Positions 40,701-53,738 of a stretch of 64,000 nucleotides of DNA are shown piece after piece. This DNA comes from Neodiprion pinetum (Eukaryota; Arthropoda; Insecta; Hymenoptera; Diprionidae). Position numbers and translations under genes: made by a program. The stretch spans positions 20,947,598 to 21,011,597 of the forward strand of contig NC_060235.2 of assembly GCF_021155775.2 (NCBI RefSeq), given 5' to 3'. Within the stretch, counting starts at the first letter, position 1, and each line of letters starts with the position of its first letter. The notes below the pieces were generated by a model. It was not told where the DNA came from and did no database searches. It saw only the letters and a program-made list of their open reading frames with translations.

Positions 40701-42753
40701 ACTGATGTCTCGAGGTACAAGTAGAGTGAATTCCTCGTGATACTTTCAAGGAATTCATCATGCTTCCTCGATGGTGTACCAAGCTTGTTGATTTTCAGCC
40801 TCGGTTCGCTAGGTATATGTATATTGACACTTTGAAAGCGGCGGAGCTTGTTTTTACCGTTGTATTAATATAGTCTAAGATGCATGCGAAGCATAGATGC
40901 CATGATGAAATGAGAGAGAAGAGAGAGGGAGAGCTATAGAGAGAGATAGAAAAAAAACGAGTAATCTGTAAAATTTGTGAGAATGAATCGGGGAGAGGTA
41001 ATTCAACGAGTGTGCATCGTAACGTTCCGAAATCCCATTTGGATGTGTAAAAAATTACTCTCTGATTTCTGAATATTTATTTTAATATTGACCGTAACGT
41101 CGCGTCGAGGAGTGTGAATTTCTTTAGCACTGAGAGGTTGGTTGCATATTTTCTCCGTTGTTAGTCAAGTCTTTTCATATTCATATGCCCGAATCGTTTA
41201 CAAATAAAACACGACCATAGTATGAATAAACGTCAAGTAGTAACAGACGTGTACAGTGTAAACAAATGAAATAATAACGCATTACCACATTTCAAACGTG
41301 AGAGTTAAGGAAGGTACAGTAATTAACAGAGTAGGTTGATACGCACACGTTGAAAGGGAGCATTTTTCAAGTACTGGCCTGTGTCTAAAGAAAATTTTAC
41401 ACTTTTTCCTCTATCTTTTTTTTCCCCTTTCTTTTTCATTACCTTACCAGTTTTCCGCTCTTTTGAGGTTTAATCAGGTTACAGTCACACCAGCTTTCAT
41501 GCCTAGTTTATTAGTCAAAGTAAAAGAGTCTCTTGCAAAAGACATCGTACGATGCCTTGAATTCTTCGTCAAATCAAAGGTTTTTCACACTCGCTGATAT
41601 TCTTTTAATACAATTTTTAATTTTCGCCTGCTAGTCTTAGAAATTTATTATTCAAAATATCTACTTAGTTCCCGAAGAAGAAATCGATGTCTCTCGGTAG
41701 CTTCATTCTTAGTGAGTTAAGATCAAATTCAACTAGACTGACTTGAGGTTTACCTTTTAGAAGTTGATCTCAACTTTGCTATTTTCCTTTCAGGTTTTTT
41801 CGACCATACCATATCCATGACTTGACGACGCGCAAAAATGACTCACTCATGAAGACAAATATATGCAAAGTCGAATTAAAATCCCGAACCTACGAGGAAA
41901 GTACTCGAGGTGTACTTCACCAATTCGACTTGTTCTGTGATGTGTTTTAGTACATCAAAAAATATCATTCCCGTCTTTTTTTAACATGGGAATTCGGCCG
42001 TTTATAATGTTAAAACCACTACTAAACTTCATCCCCAAAATTAAATTTTTCAGCCCATTATTCCCTATCATCGGCCAGTAATAAGCACAGTGTGTTTACC
42101 TTCAGGAGTTTTATCCTTTATTTTTCAGAAGTAAGCTCCGGGGTTAGTTTTCACCACTTAAACGGCAGAATTAAGGCGTAAACTAATATACGTCAAACAT
42201 TTTTTTCTTGTGCTACAACATGTCACAGAATGAAGAATATCGGTGACGTTACACCTCGGATACGGTCCTGGTGAGTTCGGAGGAAGTCTGGCACAATGTA
42301 ACGTTGGCCATAAAGACTGTGGGTAATACAAGCATATTATTAAACCTAATTCGCCAAATTAGAGAACGAGAGTAATGAAAAAATTTCCGACACGCCAATC
42401 ATCGAAAGACACACCGTTCCAACTAGAGATGTATAATATGCCCCGTAAAAAAAAAAGTGCGAACGAAAAGTATAGTATAGTATATCGTCAAAAAGGCACA
42501 AGTAAAGAGGGATACAAGATATCGTTAAAGACCATAAATGAGAGAGAGAGTATGGTTGTTATGAAATGGTTTTATGGTATGCGCACCTCTTCCTCTCTCT
42601 TAAGCTTCCGCACCTGAGCAAGTGACCAGTGTCCGCCCTTCGTCCTCCCCCGGTGCCAACTCCACCCCTGGCTCCAGCCTGCCACGGGGAGTCCTCGTAC
42701 CGGTAAGCCTTCCTTATTAAGGGCGCGCAACTGCACGATAGCTTGTTGCCCAT
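25762..42753 (-). CDS. sif: Protein still life, TIAM-family Rac guanine nucleotide exchange factor
   Basis: Rac exchange factor acting at synaptic and cortical membranes. Coding exons: 42753-42614, 40574-40390, 40293-40175, 40096-39889, 39749-39493, 39418-38851, 37988-37632, 37492-37436, 37302-37131, 36539-36315, 35242-35110, 32217-32072, 31964-31697, 31582-31439, 31340-31158, 31081-30827, 30761-30591, 30507-30321, 30248-29982, 29898-29618, 29540-29346, 29257-29149, 29076-28897, 28816-28698, 28627-28451, 28383-28196, 28024-27648, 27501-27280, 25940-25762. The sum is divisible by three: 2022 residues, close to the fly protein. MGNKLSC offers an N-myristoylation glycine. Domains: WH1 about 47-148; low-complexity linker; PH1 about 856-990; helical region; Ras-binding 1130-1196; PDZ about 1200-1320; DH about 1425-1602 with [17 protein letters not shown]2 about 1620-1785; tail with [17 protein letters not shown]. 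The 57-base exon 8 is a microexon candidate for regulated splicing. Confidence 0.95.
32689..33132 (-). CDS. sif: Alternative first coding exon of sif (short isoform N-terminus)
   Basis: An open frame of 148 codons begins [10 protein letters not shown] and ends FLKRV at a consensus donor (GAGTT|GTAAGT), in phase 0, exactly the phase needed to join exon 32217-32072, which begins MSDDDR. An in-frame ATG upstream at 33201 would add 23 residues. The exon is rich in Cys and His ([25 protein letters not shown]) and looks like a folded domain I cannot name. It lies within the intron between exons 35242-35110 and 32217-32072, and no good acceptor is seen at its 5' side, so I read it as an alternative promoter or first exon. 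That would give a protein of about 1363 residues with no WH1 domain but with the PH, Ras-binding, PDZ and DH parts. Confidence 0.7.
33202..35109 (-). other. sif: sif intron with a GC-rich block, possible internal promoter
   Basis: No recognisable coding exon. From about 33.96 to 34.35 kb the DNA turns GC- and CpG-rich (GCCGCGCGCGAG near 34028) with an (AAAAC)n run at 34238-34257. Two overlapping open frames on opposite strands here reflect base composition. The block is 0.8-1.1 kb upstream of the alternative first exon at 33132 on the same strand, which fits an internal promoter; this is inference. Confidence 0.4.
40575..42613 (-). other. sif: First coding intron of sif
   Basis: GT-AG intron between the short myristoylation-signal exon and the WH1 domain. 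It has a GA-rich purine patch near 40905-40950 and no recognisable exon or transposon. Confidence 0.6.
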
Positions 42754-45461
42754 TTTATCACCTTATACTTTCCTTTACCCTTTACGTTTACCCCCCTTTT
42801 CTATTCGTCTTTCTTGCACCGAATCGGGTCGTTTTGCTCAGGTTGTGTTTATTACTTCCTCTTATCAACGATTATAATTCTCTGTATATTGCAATTTTAT
42901 TTTTACATACTGTTGTTCCTTCGGTTATCAGTTTTGTTCTCTGTTTCTTCTTATTAATTTGGCACCAGTTTTATCACCACTCTCGGTTTCTCTCTTTCTA
43001 TGTTATTTTCTTGTTATTTTTTTTCTCTTCTGTTATTTCCTTTTCTCTAGCTTCGTGTTTCTCTTTGCGTATTTAAGTTATACAGGAAGCACAATACCAG
43101 GGATCCAAGAATATCCCCGGATCGAAATGTAGAAGAAGATATATTTTTTATTGTCACATCATTGCTGGTTTCCGGTTTATCAGCTTCTACCTGGCATGAT
43201 CACTGAAACAATGAAAATTGAAAACGTTTTAGTACTTGAACACTATTCTGAAACATTTTTTTCAGTCTATCGTCAAAAAAGTTAGCACAATCTGTATGAT
43301 CTTCGTTACAGTATAATAAAACCGTATTTATCTGCATCTAAACATGTTGTCGACAGAGAATAATTCAACAACTTTTTCAACCCGCTAAACTTTCTTCTTC
43401 GTCGAACAAATCATCGGTCAAATCGATTTAAAAATTAATGGCAATCTGGGAGGACGGAAAGTTAAATTGGATCAAAACTGGAAGATGAGTTACTTATTAA
43501 GTATTCTGGATGCGCTAATTATTTCGTTGACTGAACCCAAGATGTAATTGAATTAAATAGGAATTGATCAATCCGAATAAATGAATTAGTCCCAGCCTAA
43601 CCTTGAACAAACGAATAAACGATATCAGTTCACCTGAATTTACTGCAAGCTGTGTCTAATCGCATGGATATTGTTTGAACTGGATGAAATGAAATCCATC
43701 CGAACTGAATTGATTATAAGGAATATAACAAAATGTTGATGAGCAAATTTCTGGCGAGGACATTTAGATTTTGGTAATAAGATAAGATACGTAAGTAAAG
43801 CATTAGTAAAATTTCTTCCATCCCTGCGACGCAGGAATTTTTTTTCCGAATTGAACAGTACTGCCTAGCGCGTTTTTTTTTCTTTTTTTTTTTGAAAACG
43901 CTGAGTTATAAGAAAATGTTAAATATGGTCGACAGCTACATGATGCGAACGTGAATGATTGCGTTGAACATGAACACGTTACTCGCTGCGTTACGTTGCC
44001 GTTATAATGACGCTTAATTTGACACATCACGGTCTTCACTGCTGACTGTCCTCTTGTTATAGGGTAGGTATATGTAGGTAGGCCTGGTGTGCGATTGGTA
44101 TTCGATACACCTTTCCACGTCGGTTTGTGGCTAATTGCATTAACGACATTGCTCGACCCCGGAGGTTGTCACCGGCAGTTTCTTGGCCGCGCACACCGTA
44201 TTCCCAGGATTAAATCGAGGCCTCTTGGGTTTGTCGCCTTACGAAAAATGTCCCGTTGTAGTATCCCGAAAACTGGGGATGTGCCATGCCCCCGAACCGT
44301 CAGCGCTGCACCCCGTATCGTCGCACCCAATCGGCCAGGTCGATGACCCGTGCCAGATTTCAATCCCAGAGTCCCAATAACTCAATTTTCTCCTTAAATT
44401 CGACGTTGCGCGTTTCTCGCGGACGGCAATATCAGCTCAGGGTTGAAAACAAACTCCAACCCCCTTACGCCCCGGAATTAACGACGTCAGTTCACCCGTT
44501 GCACCGATCGTTGCAGCTCTTCTGCCTCCGGCGACTCTCCGATATTCTCTTCACGGCTCCTCGACCACAGATATCGCAAATTCACTGACGAGCAATTCCG
44601 TGCTTCATCCTCCGGATCTATCCCCAATTTAGTCCCGGGGCACGGGAAAGGGCGGCGGCGGGCGGGGATGAATGAAGGCGAACAGCAGGAGGGTGGCTCT
44701 GATTACAGGCAGGTATAGATGACGGGTGCGGGGCCAAGTACGCAAAAGGTGATCTTGCGATTTTCCAACGGCATGGGCGTCTGCGGGGTTAAAAATGTGT
44801 CACAGCTTCCCTAAACACCATATCGATTTCGGGGGCACGCCGGTTACCTATCACCTTATACACCGCAGCTGAAGCCGAAAATTGCGCCTCTATCGGGTGG
44901 CCGACGCGTATTTCAACGGACAAACTACACGGGCAAATAAAAAATAACGCTACTCGATGGTTTGTTCGAATCTTTTTTTTTTTTTAATTTTTATCTACTC
45001 CAATTCGTTTTTGATTACTGACTTTCGTATACGGGGCTAATTGCCGTCAATTGTGCAAACGACATTTCGTCTTGTTTCATAAATTACAGAAAACACCGAA
45101 GTGACAACAGCGATGATGTTTCCGAAACTGAATCGTTACACCCATTCCATGCAACTGGTAACTGAAATACTGTAGAGGAAAATGCGGACCTGAATTGTTG
45201 GAACTACTGTTTCAAGGAGATTTATAACGACGGATTTTGATTAGTGGGGGAAGGGGTGGCTGAAAATTGATCTCGGGGACGACGACTTACTTTGGATATC
45301 CGTAAGTGGACATTTGTGGAAGTACAATCAGCCGTGGTCCATATCACTGACCGAGCGATGCACAATAACAGAACAACACCCTTGGGGGTTCCACCCTTCG
45401 CGACAATCACAACATTACCCGGCACCCCTCGAGAGGAAAATGTATACGTATAGAGAGAGAG

Positions 45462-45504
<43 letters not shown>

Positions 45505-46610
45505 TATAGACTGAGAAAAAAATATGAAAAATGACAGCGATCACTAATTGGCGTACATCTCGAAGGAAGAATAACTGCAGGTGTAGGAACAAACTCGATG
45601 AATTCTCCACCCCAGTAGTTGGCACAAGTAAAATAAATACTTCATCACGGTTCACCCCGCGCTGTTTTACACTGCATTTTACTTTAATTATACGTCTACC
45701 CGTTTAATTTACAGACTCGGTTTATCGCTAGCTGGCTTGTTGAATTTGGCTTGTTTTCTATTCTTTATTTATTCATTTTATTTTATTTTTTTTGTTTTTA
45801 ATCTCGTGTTTATTTATCCTAAATGAAAATCCTTTTGGTGCTCGCGGAGAAAGACGCGGCCTGCACGGATGCTGCAGATCGGTGAAGGATCAGAGAGGGC
45901 CTCGCCTGCGGAGTGCGCCGCTCGCCGAAAATGTCGATAAGGGTGCTGCGCCCCGCTGCGCTTATGCAGGCAGCCCAGTCGCGACGGGTGCCGTTCCGGA
46001 GTAGCGTTATAACGCGGTGCGAAGAGGCCCGCCTCCTCAGGGTACCGATGCGGTACCCTCTAATTACCCCGCAAACCGAGCCGAGTATTATTTGGAATGG
46101 GATTTTTTTAATGCGGGGAAAAAGATATCTACGTCTTTTGACTTACCGTCAGGCAGATGGGGTGGTCTTCCTATATTCCAGCCGTTGCCATGGCGATCAC
46201 CGGTCGATTCTGGGCTTGCGCTCTCCCGCCTTATACCCGCCACCCGCCCTCCTCAGAGCTTTCACCCCACCGTCTGCTGCATAAGCGCCGACGTCGCTCC
46301 TGGCCTGCCGCCCCTGACGCTGCTGCCGATGGTTCCGCTGCCTCCTACGGTTTTCCTACGGTTGCCCCTGATCGTCTCTGGGCAAATCCGCCCATACGAC
46401 TCCCCTCCCACACACACACACACCCCACACCCCCACGGAACCTCGGCGTACCTAAGAACTTTGACAAATTTTTGAAATTATCTCATTTATTTATAGTGTA
46501 TAAGATGCGGATTCTACGCTGCAAAACGCACCTCGTAGTGCAGTCTGTTGCGCAAAAATTATGGTCACGTATTCTTTTTCAACTTCAGTATACAAGAACG
46601 TAACAAACAA
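42754..46610. other. Region upstream of sif with a GC-rich CpG block
   Basis: The first sif codon has a good start context (AAAATGG). Its untranslated exon(s) and promoter are not resolved. GC- and CpG-rich DNA spans about 44.09-44.72 kb (GGGCGGCGGCGGGCGGGG near 44650) and about 45.84-46.44 kb. The latter has overlapping open frames in all three plus-strand frames, ending in a CACACACACA run, with no family resemblance in any. I regard it as promoter/CpG DNA of sif or of an unseen transcript, not as a protein gene. Confidence 0.4.
45452..45504. repeat. (GA)n microsatellite
   Basis: A nearly pure AG/GA run with two small interruptions (GGGATA and AAA). A purine-only strand of this length is a typical GAGA-type insect microsatellite. 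Confidence 0.9.
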
Positions 46611-49149
46611 AATTCAAACAAAATTTCGCGACCATTTAACGCATGCGCATTGGGTTCGAAACTTTATTAAATTAAAATCTGATGAATAACAGACTCTGAA
46701 TCATGTTTTTCGATCGAATAAACGAAATTATTAAGTCAATTGAACTGTCAGTAATTTAAAGATAACTTCAGTTCAAGGAAATGGAAATTTTATTTGAAAA
46801 TAATACATTGCTCAACGGTAAAACAAAGCATACTGATTGTGAGTGAAGTTCTGATTAAATTTTAGGAACTGATTCAAAAAATAGAGCAACGCACCTTCTA
46901 GCTTCTCTTACCGCGAGAATGTACGACGCTCAGTGACATCTAGCGGTTGGTCGTCATACCAATCGCAAATTATGTTGTGTACTAATATATCAGTGGAATG
47001 ACAGAAGATCGACATTTTTCACTGTAATGGAGTCAAGATCTACAGATTTCCCACGATTTCACTGTTTTACACAACAGCAATTTAATAAATTCACACGCGC
47101 ACATACAGAGCGTACGAAATCAGCTCTGAATACTTGTCGATTTCTAAACACTAAATCTTTTTACGTCTGCACAAATAGGTTTCAGTAGCGGAACAAGTTT
47201 TAAATTTGATGCAACTGCATCTTTATACGTTTCTCGTCGATCCCACGTCTCCCGATGTTCTGAACGCGTCTTTGATTTCTTTCGACCACTCATTTCTCTA
47301 TTCGCAATTGCGCAAATTCAAGTTCGTAAACACTTTCTATGTTTGTAAACAATGCTCGGACGTTCACAAGAACAATAATATGCCGAAAAATTGGCATCGG
47401 GCATTGCGAATTTTAAATTACAACAACAATCGGCCAGTTTAAGAGCAACTGAAAAAATTGCAACAGAAACAACTTTTGAATTATCCTTTTATTTCTTATC
47501 TTTTATATTCACTCAATTTTAATACCACTATTTCCACAGTAACGATTTACGGTTGGCTCTGCCAGTGATTAAGATCCTCTGCATCCATCGGGGTTAATAT
47601 TTTGTAACAGTTTGTTCAATCGTTGATCCATCTAATTTTGAGTTTAGTAATTTCTTTTCTTTTCTTCTTATCACCGATACCATGAAACGTTATTTATTTA
47701 CTTAATTCTTTTCTAAACAGCTGGGCAAACTGAATTCGCGGTTGATTTGTAGTCGAGAACATGCGGCCTCGTTGATTGGATAGACTCCGACTCTGAGAGC
47801 AGCTTGGAGTTGGGCAAGAGTAACTTTGGATCGATTTATTTTTGGCCCCGTGACGAGCCGCTTCTATTTCCACAATCTGAAAATGATCTATCCGGAGAAT
47901 AGAGCGTCCGAGTGGTTAGACAGATTATCGCGATCATGTGCAGGGCAATGTGGAGAATGGGAATCCGTGAACCATGCCCTTCGTTCTACAGGAAGGCAAG
48001 TGCAGCTCAGCAGTTTCTACCGCGTTTCAAATATGCTATTTTTATATTTAACGACCGTTATACGTGCGTGGCGACAATACAAATGCTTCAAGCTCCATTC
48101 ATAGTTGATGTTAACCCAATCTCATCCCCCCCTTCGTCCATTAGCCACGGAGAAAAATTTCTTTTCATATTTTCTTCTTTTTTGATGTCGCTGGAGTGAA
48201 AGAAGAGTCTTTAAGTGTGACCATCCGATTGTGCGCACACTTACAGTACCCATACTTGAGTAAGCTTGGCGTGTGTAATATACTTGCAATCAACTTATGT
48301 ACCCTACGAGGAGTATATATATCTTTGATAGTGTGTTTTACGAATCGTTATATACACAGGGTAGAATCAATAAGCTCATACGTAGAGCCGGTTGAGAACC
48401 TCTAAGACTCGACTGAATTGAGAACACCTGATACCGTGATATCAGTAATGGAGAATGTGCGACGCGCTAAAAGGTAATCCAGGATCCATTGCTGAGACTG
48501 ATTTTTTCAAATGCCTTCAATATAGGTATAAGCCACAAAGTTGAGGACGAGAGAAGAGTTCTGTATCGGTCTACAAAAATCGTCTTGCCTGTTTGTTGTT
48601 CTGAATAATTTTTTAGTGACTGAATTAACGTGAAACAATAACTGATCAACTCCAACAGCTGAGTTGGTATTGAGAAGGAACTTAATATTATAACAAACAG
48701 TCCAATATAAAGGTAAAACTCTGCCTGGTAGTACTGACCATCAGAGAAGTTCGCTCGCGTTTTCTACATACGATGTTACGCAGAAAGTACCCGAAAATGG
48801 ATTACGATGTACAGTAAAAAAAAGCTGTTGTTAATGTCTTTTCTCCGTCCAGAGCAAATCAAAACAGACGGCAAAGCGCCTAAGCGCAAGCAATTTGATA
48901 CACGTAGAATTGAAGCTTCGACCAATCGAAAGTACATGAATTTGGAGTATAGACTTTTGATGCCAGGTATGAAATAAGTCAAAATGATTTATTTGTTGCG
49001 TACTTCTTATTTTGTAACGAGTAATCAAATTCATTCTGCACAATAAGTAGTTCGTGAATCCTATAAACTATGGCTGAAAACATTTAGAGGTTTGCAACTC
49101 CTGCGCCTAACACAGTACCTGACGATCCGCATAAGCGTTGACTGAATGT
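46611..49149. other. Intergenic DNA between sif and Pdxk
   Basis: No gene is recognised. Several 60-95 codon frames exist (47206-47442, 47826-48104, 47912-48199) without splice context or family resemblance. A 44-codon frame at 47753-47884 has somewhat protein-like composition but begins right after a stop and has no ATG. Confidence 0.45.
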
Positions 49150-49840
49150 TATGAGTGAACCCGGTTTGAACACCACCTATTAGGACACCAGCATTATTGG
49201 ACGGCAATATTTATTCGAGGCAGCCCGATTGGATACCAAGAATAGAAACGATTTCAAAAAATTCGGTTGCACACCAGAAATTGAACACCAGCGACTTTGA
49301 ACGCAGCTCGATTAAACACCAAATACTGAATAAGCACCGACGGACGAAGAAATTAAATAAATTTCGAGCACTGGATTGAAACCAAATTTGTCAGATGTGG
49401 AAAAGTAATGCCACTCCACCTGGAATTACACATCCCACCTACTTCAATTTGACCGCGTACTGCCGTATAAATATACATACTGAATCATCTTCCGTTTGCC
49501 GTAATCGTTCTGGAAATGGGACTTCAGCATTACTTTTCCACACTTGACATATTTTGGTTTCAATCACGTGCTCGAATACTTATTTAATTTCTTAATCTGT
49601 CCAAGTTTATTTAATGTACGGTGTCCAATCGGGTTGTGTGCAAAATCGCTGGTGCAGAATCAAGTTTCTTGAAATCGTTTCAAATCTCGGTAACCAATCG
49701 GGCTGTATCAAATAAATCTTGGTGTCCAATCGGGCTGTGTCCTATAAATCTCTACGTCGAATGGCTCTGTGTCCAATTTATCTCATGTCTAGTACAGCTT
49801 GCGATCTTTTTGGTACCCAATAATCTTGATGTCTTACCAG
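49150..49840. mobile_element. Foldback (long inverted repeat) element with internal subrepeats
   Basis: Two arms of about 270-340 bp are imperfect reverse complements around a centre near 49.42-49.50 kb. Matching pieces include GTGGAAAAGTAATGC at 49398-49412 against GCATTACTTTTCCACAC near 49528, GATTGAAACCAAA against TTTGGTTTCAATC, and GCAGCCCGATTGGATACC against the repeated CCAATCGGGCTGT of the right arm. CAATCGGGCTGT or close variants recur three or four times in the right arm and GAACACCA-type motifs recur in the left. No transposase frame is present. The pattern fits a non-autonomous foldback transposon; exact ends and target duplication were not determined. Confidence 0.7.
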
Positions 49841-50482
49841 GTAGTGTCGAAACGGGGCTTTCCGTTACCCATGATCCACCATCGTTACGAAATTTCAGAC
49901 ACAACAAACATACTTTCCCACATCTAACTTGCCAACTGCAACGGCATTGATATACAAACTTCCGAACTCCAGCTCAATCGGGTATCGATTTACCAATAGT
50001 GTTCAAGCTCTTGCACCAATAGCATGTTGTCATAAAAACTTTAACATATTGCAACACACATGTCTGAACGTATCATTCGCCGTAATATGGTACATTCCGG
50101 TTGATAAACGAGACGTAAACCGCCTAGTGAGCAGGCAACTGGACATACTTTCGTGTAATCATTTTACTCCTCCGTGGTACCGACAACCTGTGTTGAACAT
50201 TTGACATTTACAGATAAGCTGCGCATGCGCGAAAGTCGTGCACATGTGCTGACCAGGACAAGATGAGAATTAACCTCATACTGATTAGATAACCTACCGT
50301 AACCTGCGTCCTACGCTGAGACCTGAGTCGAAGTGGATCGAATCTCAGCGTATTGGATGCACGGAGTAGATAAGAAGTGGATAAAATAAACGAGGTGCAT
50401 TTGATAACTGGCTAGTCAATTGCTCCGTACACGAGATAAACAACGCTCGATTCGCGAGTAACCCACGAAGAAAGCATCATTT

Positions 50483-50523
50483 TCAGTTCGATACGACAGA
50501 GGGTTCGGTTAGTTTGTGCAAAA
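50483..50523 (+). promoter_or_regulatory. Pdxk: Candidate initiator and short leader of Pdxk
   Basis: A TCAGT initiator (50483-50487, in TTTTCAGTTCG) lies 39 bases upstream of the Pdxk ATG, in a context with no acceptor-like tract. This would give a short leader with no upstream ATG. It is a motif match only. Confidence 0.35.
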
Positions 50524-52609
50524 ATGAATGTTAAACAACCACCCCACGTTCTATCCGTTCAAAGCCACGTTGTTTCGGGATACGTCGGTAACAAAAGTGC
50601 AACTTTTCCACTACAGGTATGTACGAATCTGCACTTTTTTAATTTCTCACATCAGTTTTTACGTCGCGTCAACAATTGTTCCAATGTCGTACCTTCACTG
50701 TAAAAGTTTCGCAAACTCTACGAAATATTCGATGGCACAATTTTCTGGTGCATCGTTAACTGATAGTTCTGAATGTCATCGACGCTATCTGTCTAATATT
50801 TACTCACCTGAAGTCGGTGCCACTAATGAAACACAGCTCATGACAGCTCCTCGTATGATTAATAAGCATCGGAGAAGAGAATCCTTAATAACTACCATGT
50901 AATTTGGAAAAAATTACCCCACTTTGTATCTTCGATCGAATCAACGTTATATACATATATTTTTTTCTTTGTTATCGCAGTGTATAACGACCTGACTCAA
51001 ATTGAAGGAACGAAGGAAAATCAGGCAATTGTTAGGGGAATTGTCAAATAAAAATTCAAGTTGCATGAATCAATTTATGTGTAATGTACAATTGTCTTGA
51101 ACTATACATATTTATGTCATTTTTCTGTTACAGTTACTGGGCTTTGAAGTTGATCCGATCAATTCTGTCCAGTTGACCAATCATACCGGATACAAATGTG
51201 TCAAGGGTCAAGTATTGGACTCAAACGATTTAGGTTTGTTAATGTCACGTACATTTCGAACGAATAATTTGTACTGTTCGAAGTTTATTTGTCGGCAAGT
51301 AAATGAGATTTTTTTAGTTTACATTAAAAAGATTATTTTTGAAAGACTAGCACTGTATAAAAACATTAAACTACCATAAAATTTCTGCCCAAATCATTAA
51401 GTCTAAGAATATGTGTATAATTATACATGTAGGAGTCTATAAGATTTACATACTTTGTATTCTCTGTGAATTTTTAATATATTTTCAATCAGTATCGAGC
51501 AACTTCCTAATTCAATCAACTTTCAGGTGAGTTGATGGTTGGCCTGAGAGAGAATGACCTAGACCATTACAGTCATTTGCTGACAGGCTATGCAGGCTCT
51601 GCATCTTTTCTAAAAACAATAGCAAAACTCGTAACAGATTTGAAAAAGAAGAACCCAAGCCTGATATACGGTGAGAAAAACTAAGAGAAGCACAGTTACT
51701 TCAATTATCTTTGAATAATTCCTAACACAACAATTCTTTTCTTATCATTGTCAACAGTTTGCGATCCTGTTATGGGCGACAATGGCAAAATGTATGTGCC
51801 TAACGAATTGCTGGAAATTTACAGGGACGACATTATTCCGCTTGCTGATATTGTCACGCCGAATCAGTTTGAATTAGAGTTAGTTGATGAGACTGTAAAA
51901 AGGCTCAGTTTTGATCTCACTTAATTCACCCATGTCCCAAGCCTCGCTGTCTTTTGCTGATCTATACCACAATAATTCTCTATTTCAGACTTTTGACAGG
52001 AAGAAAAGTTAATAACATAACGAATGTTCAAGAGGCGATAAAAGAATTGCACGCAAAGGGACCTCAAACTGTTGTCATTTCTTCTACAGAAATTGATAAG
52101 AATTTAACCACCGTTGCCAGCACACTGAAAGGTGACTAAACTTCTCCAAGGGCTTGATTATACTTATTGAAATAAAAGTGTTCGTTCAATTGGTACTTAA
52201 TACTAATTGAAATTCTTTGCGATTCCAGATGGAGTCATGATAAAGCTGGAAATTCCACGACTACCGGCAGCTTTTACTGGGTCCGGTGATTTATTCGCTG
52301 CGCTTTTCCTGGCCCATTCTCATCTTCAAGGCAGTATCAAGCCAGCCTTAGAAAAGACAGTCAATACTTTGTACGAGGTGTTGAAGAAAACTCACGAATA
52401 TTCCAAAGGTAGAGAATAATTTGCCATCAGTACTCAGGTGTCGACTATGAATTTTTTTACCTGATTCAACGTTCGATTATTACCGGGATTTTTATTCAGG
52501 TCCACACGAGGATTCAGCGCAATCTGCTAAGAAGATTGAACTGCGCTTGATCGAGAGTAAAAAAGTCATTGAAAATCCAGGTACCGAGTTAGTGGCTGAG
52601 ATTTTATGA
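50524..52609 (+). CDS. Pdxk: Pyridoxal kinase
   Basis: ATP-dependent phosphorylation of pyridoxal, pyridoxine and pyridoxamine at the 5' position, the salvage step of vitamin B6 in the cytosol. Coding exons: 50524-50616, 51134-51233, 51527-51670, 51758-51878, 51989-52131, 52229-52408, 52500-52609. Phases agree and give 296 residues (animal enzymes about 300-315). Ribokinase-fold marks: VLSVQSHVVSGYVGNKSA at the N-terminus, including the substrate-binding serine; VCDPVMGDNGKMYVP at 113-127; VTPNQFELE at 145-153, then LLTG; and FTGSGDLFAA at 216-225 with the catalytic Asp at 221. The ATG has an AAAATG context and opens directly into the conserved strand. No missing catalytic residue is seen. 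Confidence 0.96.
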
Positions 52610-52970
52610 GCACCCGAAAATTGAATTAGGTAGAATTATGCAAGCCGTATTACAACTATGGTAAGCGCATCAACGTGTTTGGCATTACTTAATTTCCAGC
52701 TACTGTGAATATTTAAATCATGGTCGTTGCAAAGCGTTTTAACGAATTTCACGTCAAATTTTTCCGACTTCTACCCTCTCGAAACAATCCAAGATTTTCA
52801 AATCCAATATAATCGTCAATAATAATGTTGATAAAATCGTTGTGTTTGCGCATTGTAATCACCGCGTGTAGGTAGAACCGTAGTAGCCTTTAATGTTTAT
52901 TATATCTTATCGTGACTGTTTGTCGCTCAAGTCATTATTAGGTGATTTCATTTGCCGTAGGAACGCACGT

Positions 52971-52976
52971 AATAAA
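52971..52976 (+). terminator. Pdxk: Poly(A) signal of Pdxk
   Basis: First canonical AATAAA on the plus strand after the Pdxk stop codon, giving a 3' UTR of about 380 bases. A read-through transcript past this point would include the hairpin at 53739. Confidence 0.55.
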
Positions 52977-53738
52977 GACTCACTAAAGATAGTAAAAATT
53001 GATGTTTAACAAAGAGAAAACGCTGAGTGAACAAACAGATAATTAATTCAGAGTTTATCAGGTTGAAAAAAAAATTAACAAACACGCTGCAGAGATTTAC
53101 ATCTTACGTATTTTATGGAGATAGTAGAACAAGGGTAGGGGTATTATCAGTAGTAGTAGCCTAAGTATTGGTGTTCTTTAAGGTCTTAGAAAAAAATTGT
53201 ATTTCATTGTTATATACATACGCTATCGATCTGAACAATGACCAACGTACCAGTCTTCCATTCGCGAGAGATAAATCGCTTCTTTGCAACTAGCTACGGG
53301 GCACAAAAAAATTATTTTTTATTACTTAATGAAGTACATATTTGTGTGAGGGACAATACATTACAATTTCAGAAGCGTTTCAACTTTCTATAAGGGTCCA
53401 TAATACCTTAATTAAAATATACATATCTATACATATGTGTATATATATATAGATATAGATTATAAATATATGTATATTCGGGCGGGTTTTTCCCAACTTT
53501 TTTCGAATGACGTCATTCGATTCTTGGTATAGGTTCTATTTATTATTGTTAGCAAATGACGTTGATATTGATATTTTTATCTTTATTTTTATTTTTTTTT
53601 TATTTCTTTATTTTATTTTTTGTCCAGATTATATATATTTATATTTCGTTAAGTTTTAACGACTGATAAATTTTACGGTGTAAAAATCCAATCGGAGGAG
53701 ACAATGGATCTTTTAAAACAGTCCTTCACTCTATTCAC

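Noticed and set aside
46017..46603. Two long plus-strand frames taken as a gene
   Set aside because: Both are low-stop GC-rich DNA ending in a CA repeat, with no splice signals, no family match and mutually exclusive frames.
47753..47886. 44-codon frame with protein-like composition
   Set aside because: It starts directly after a stop, lacks an ATG and convincing splice sites, and resembles no family.
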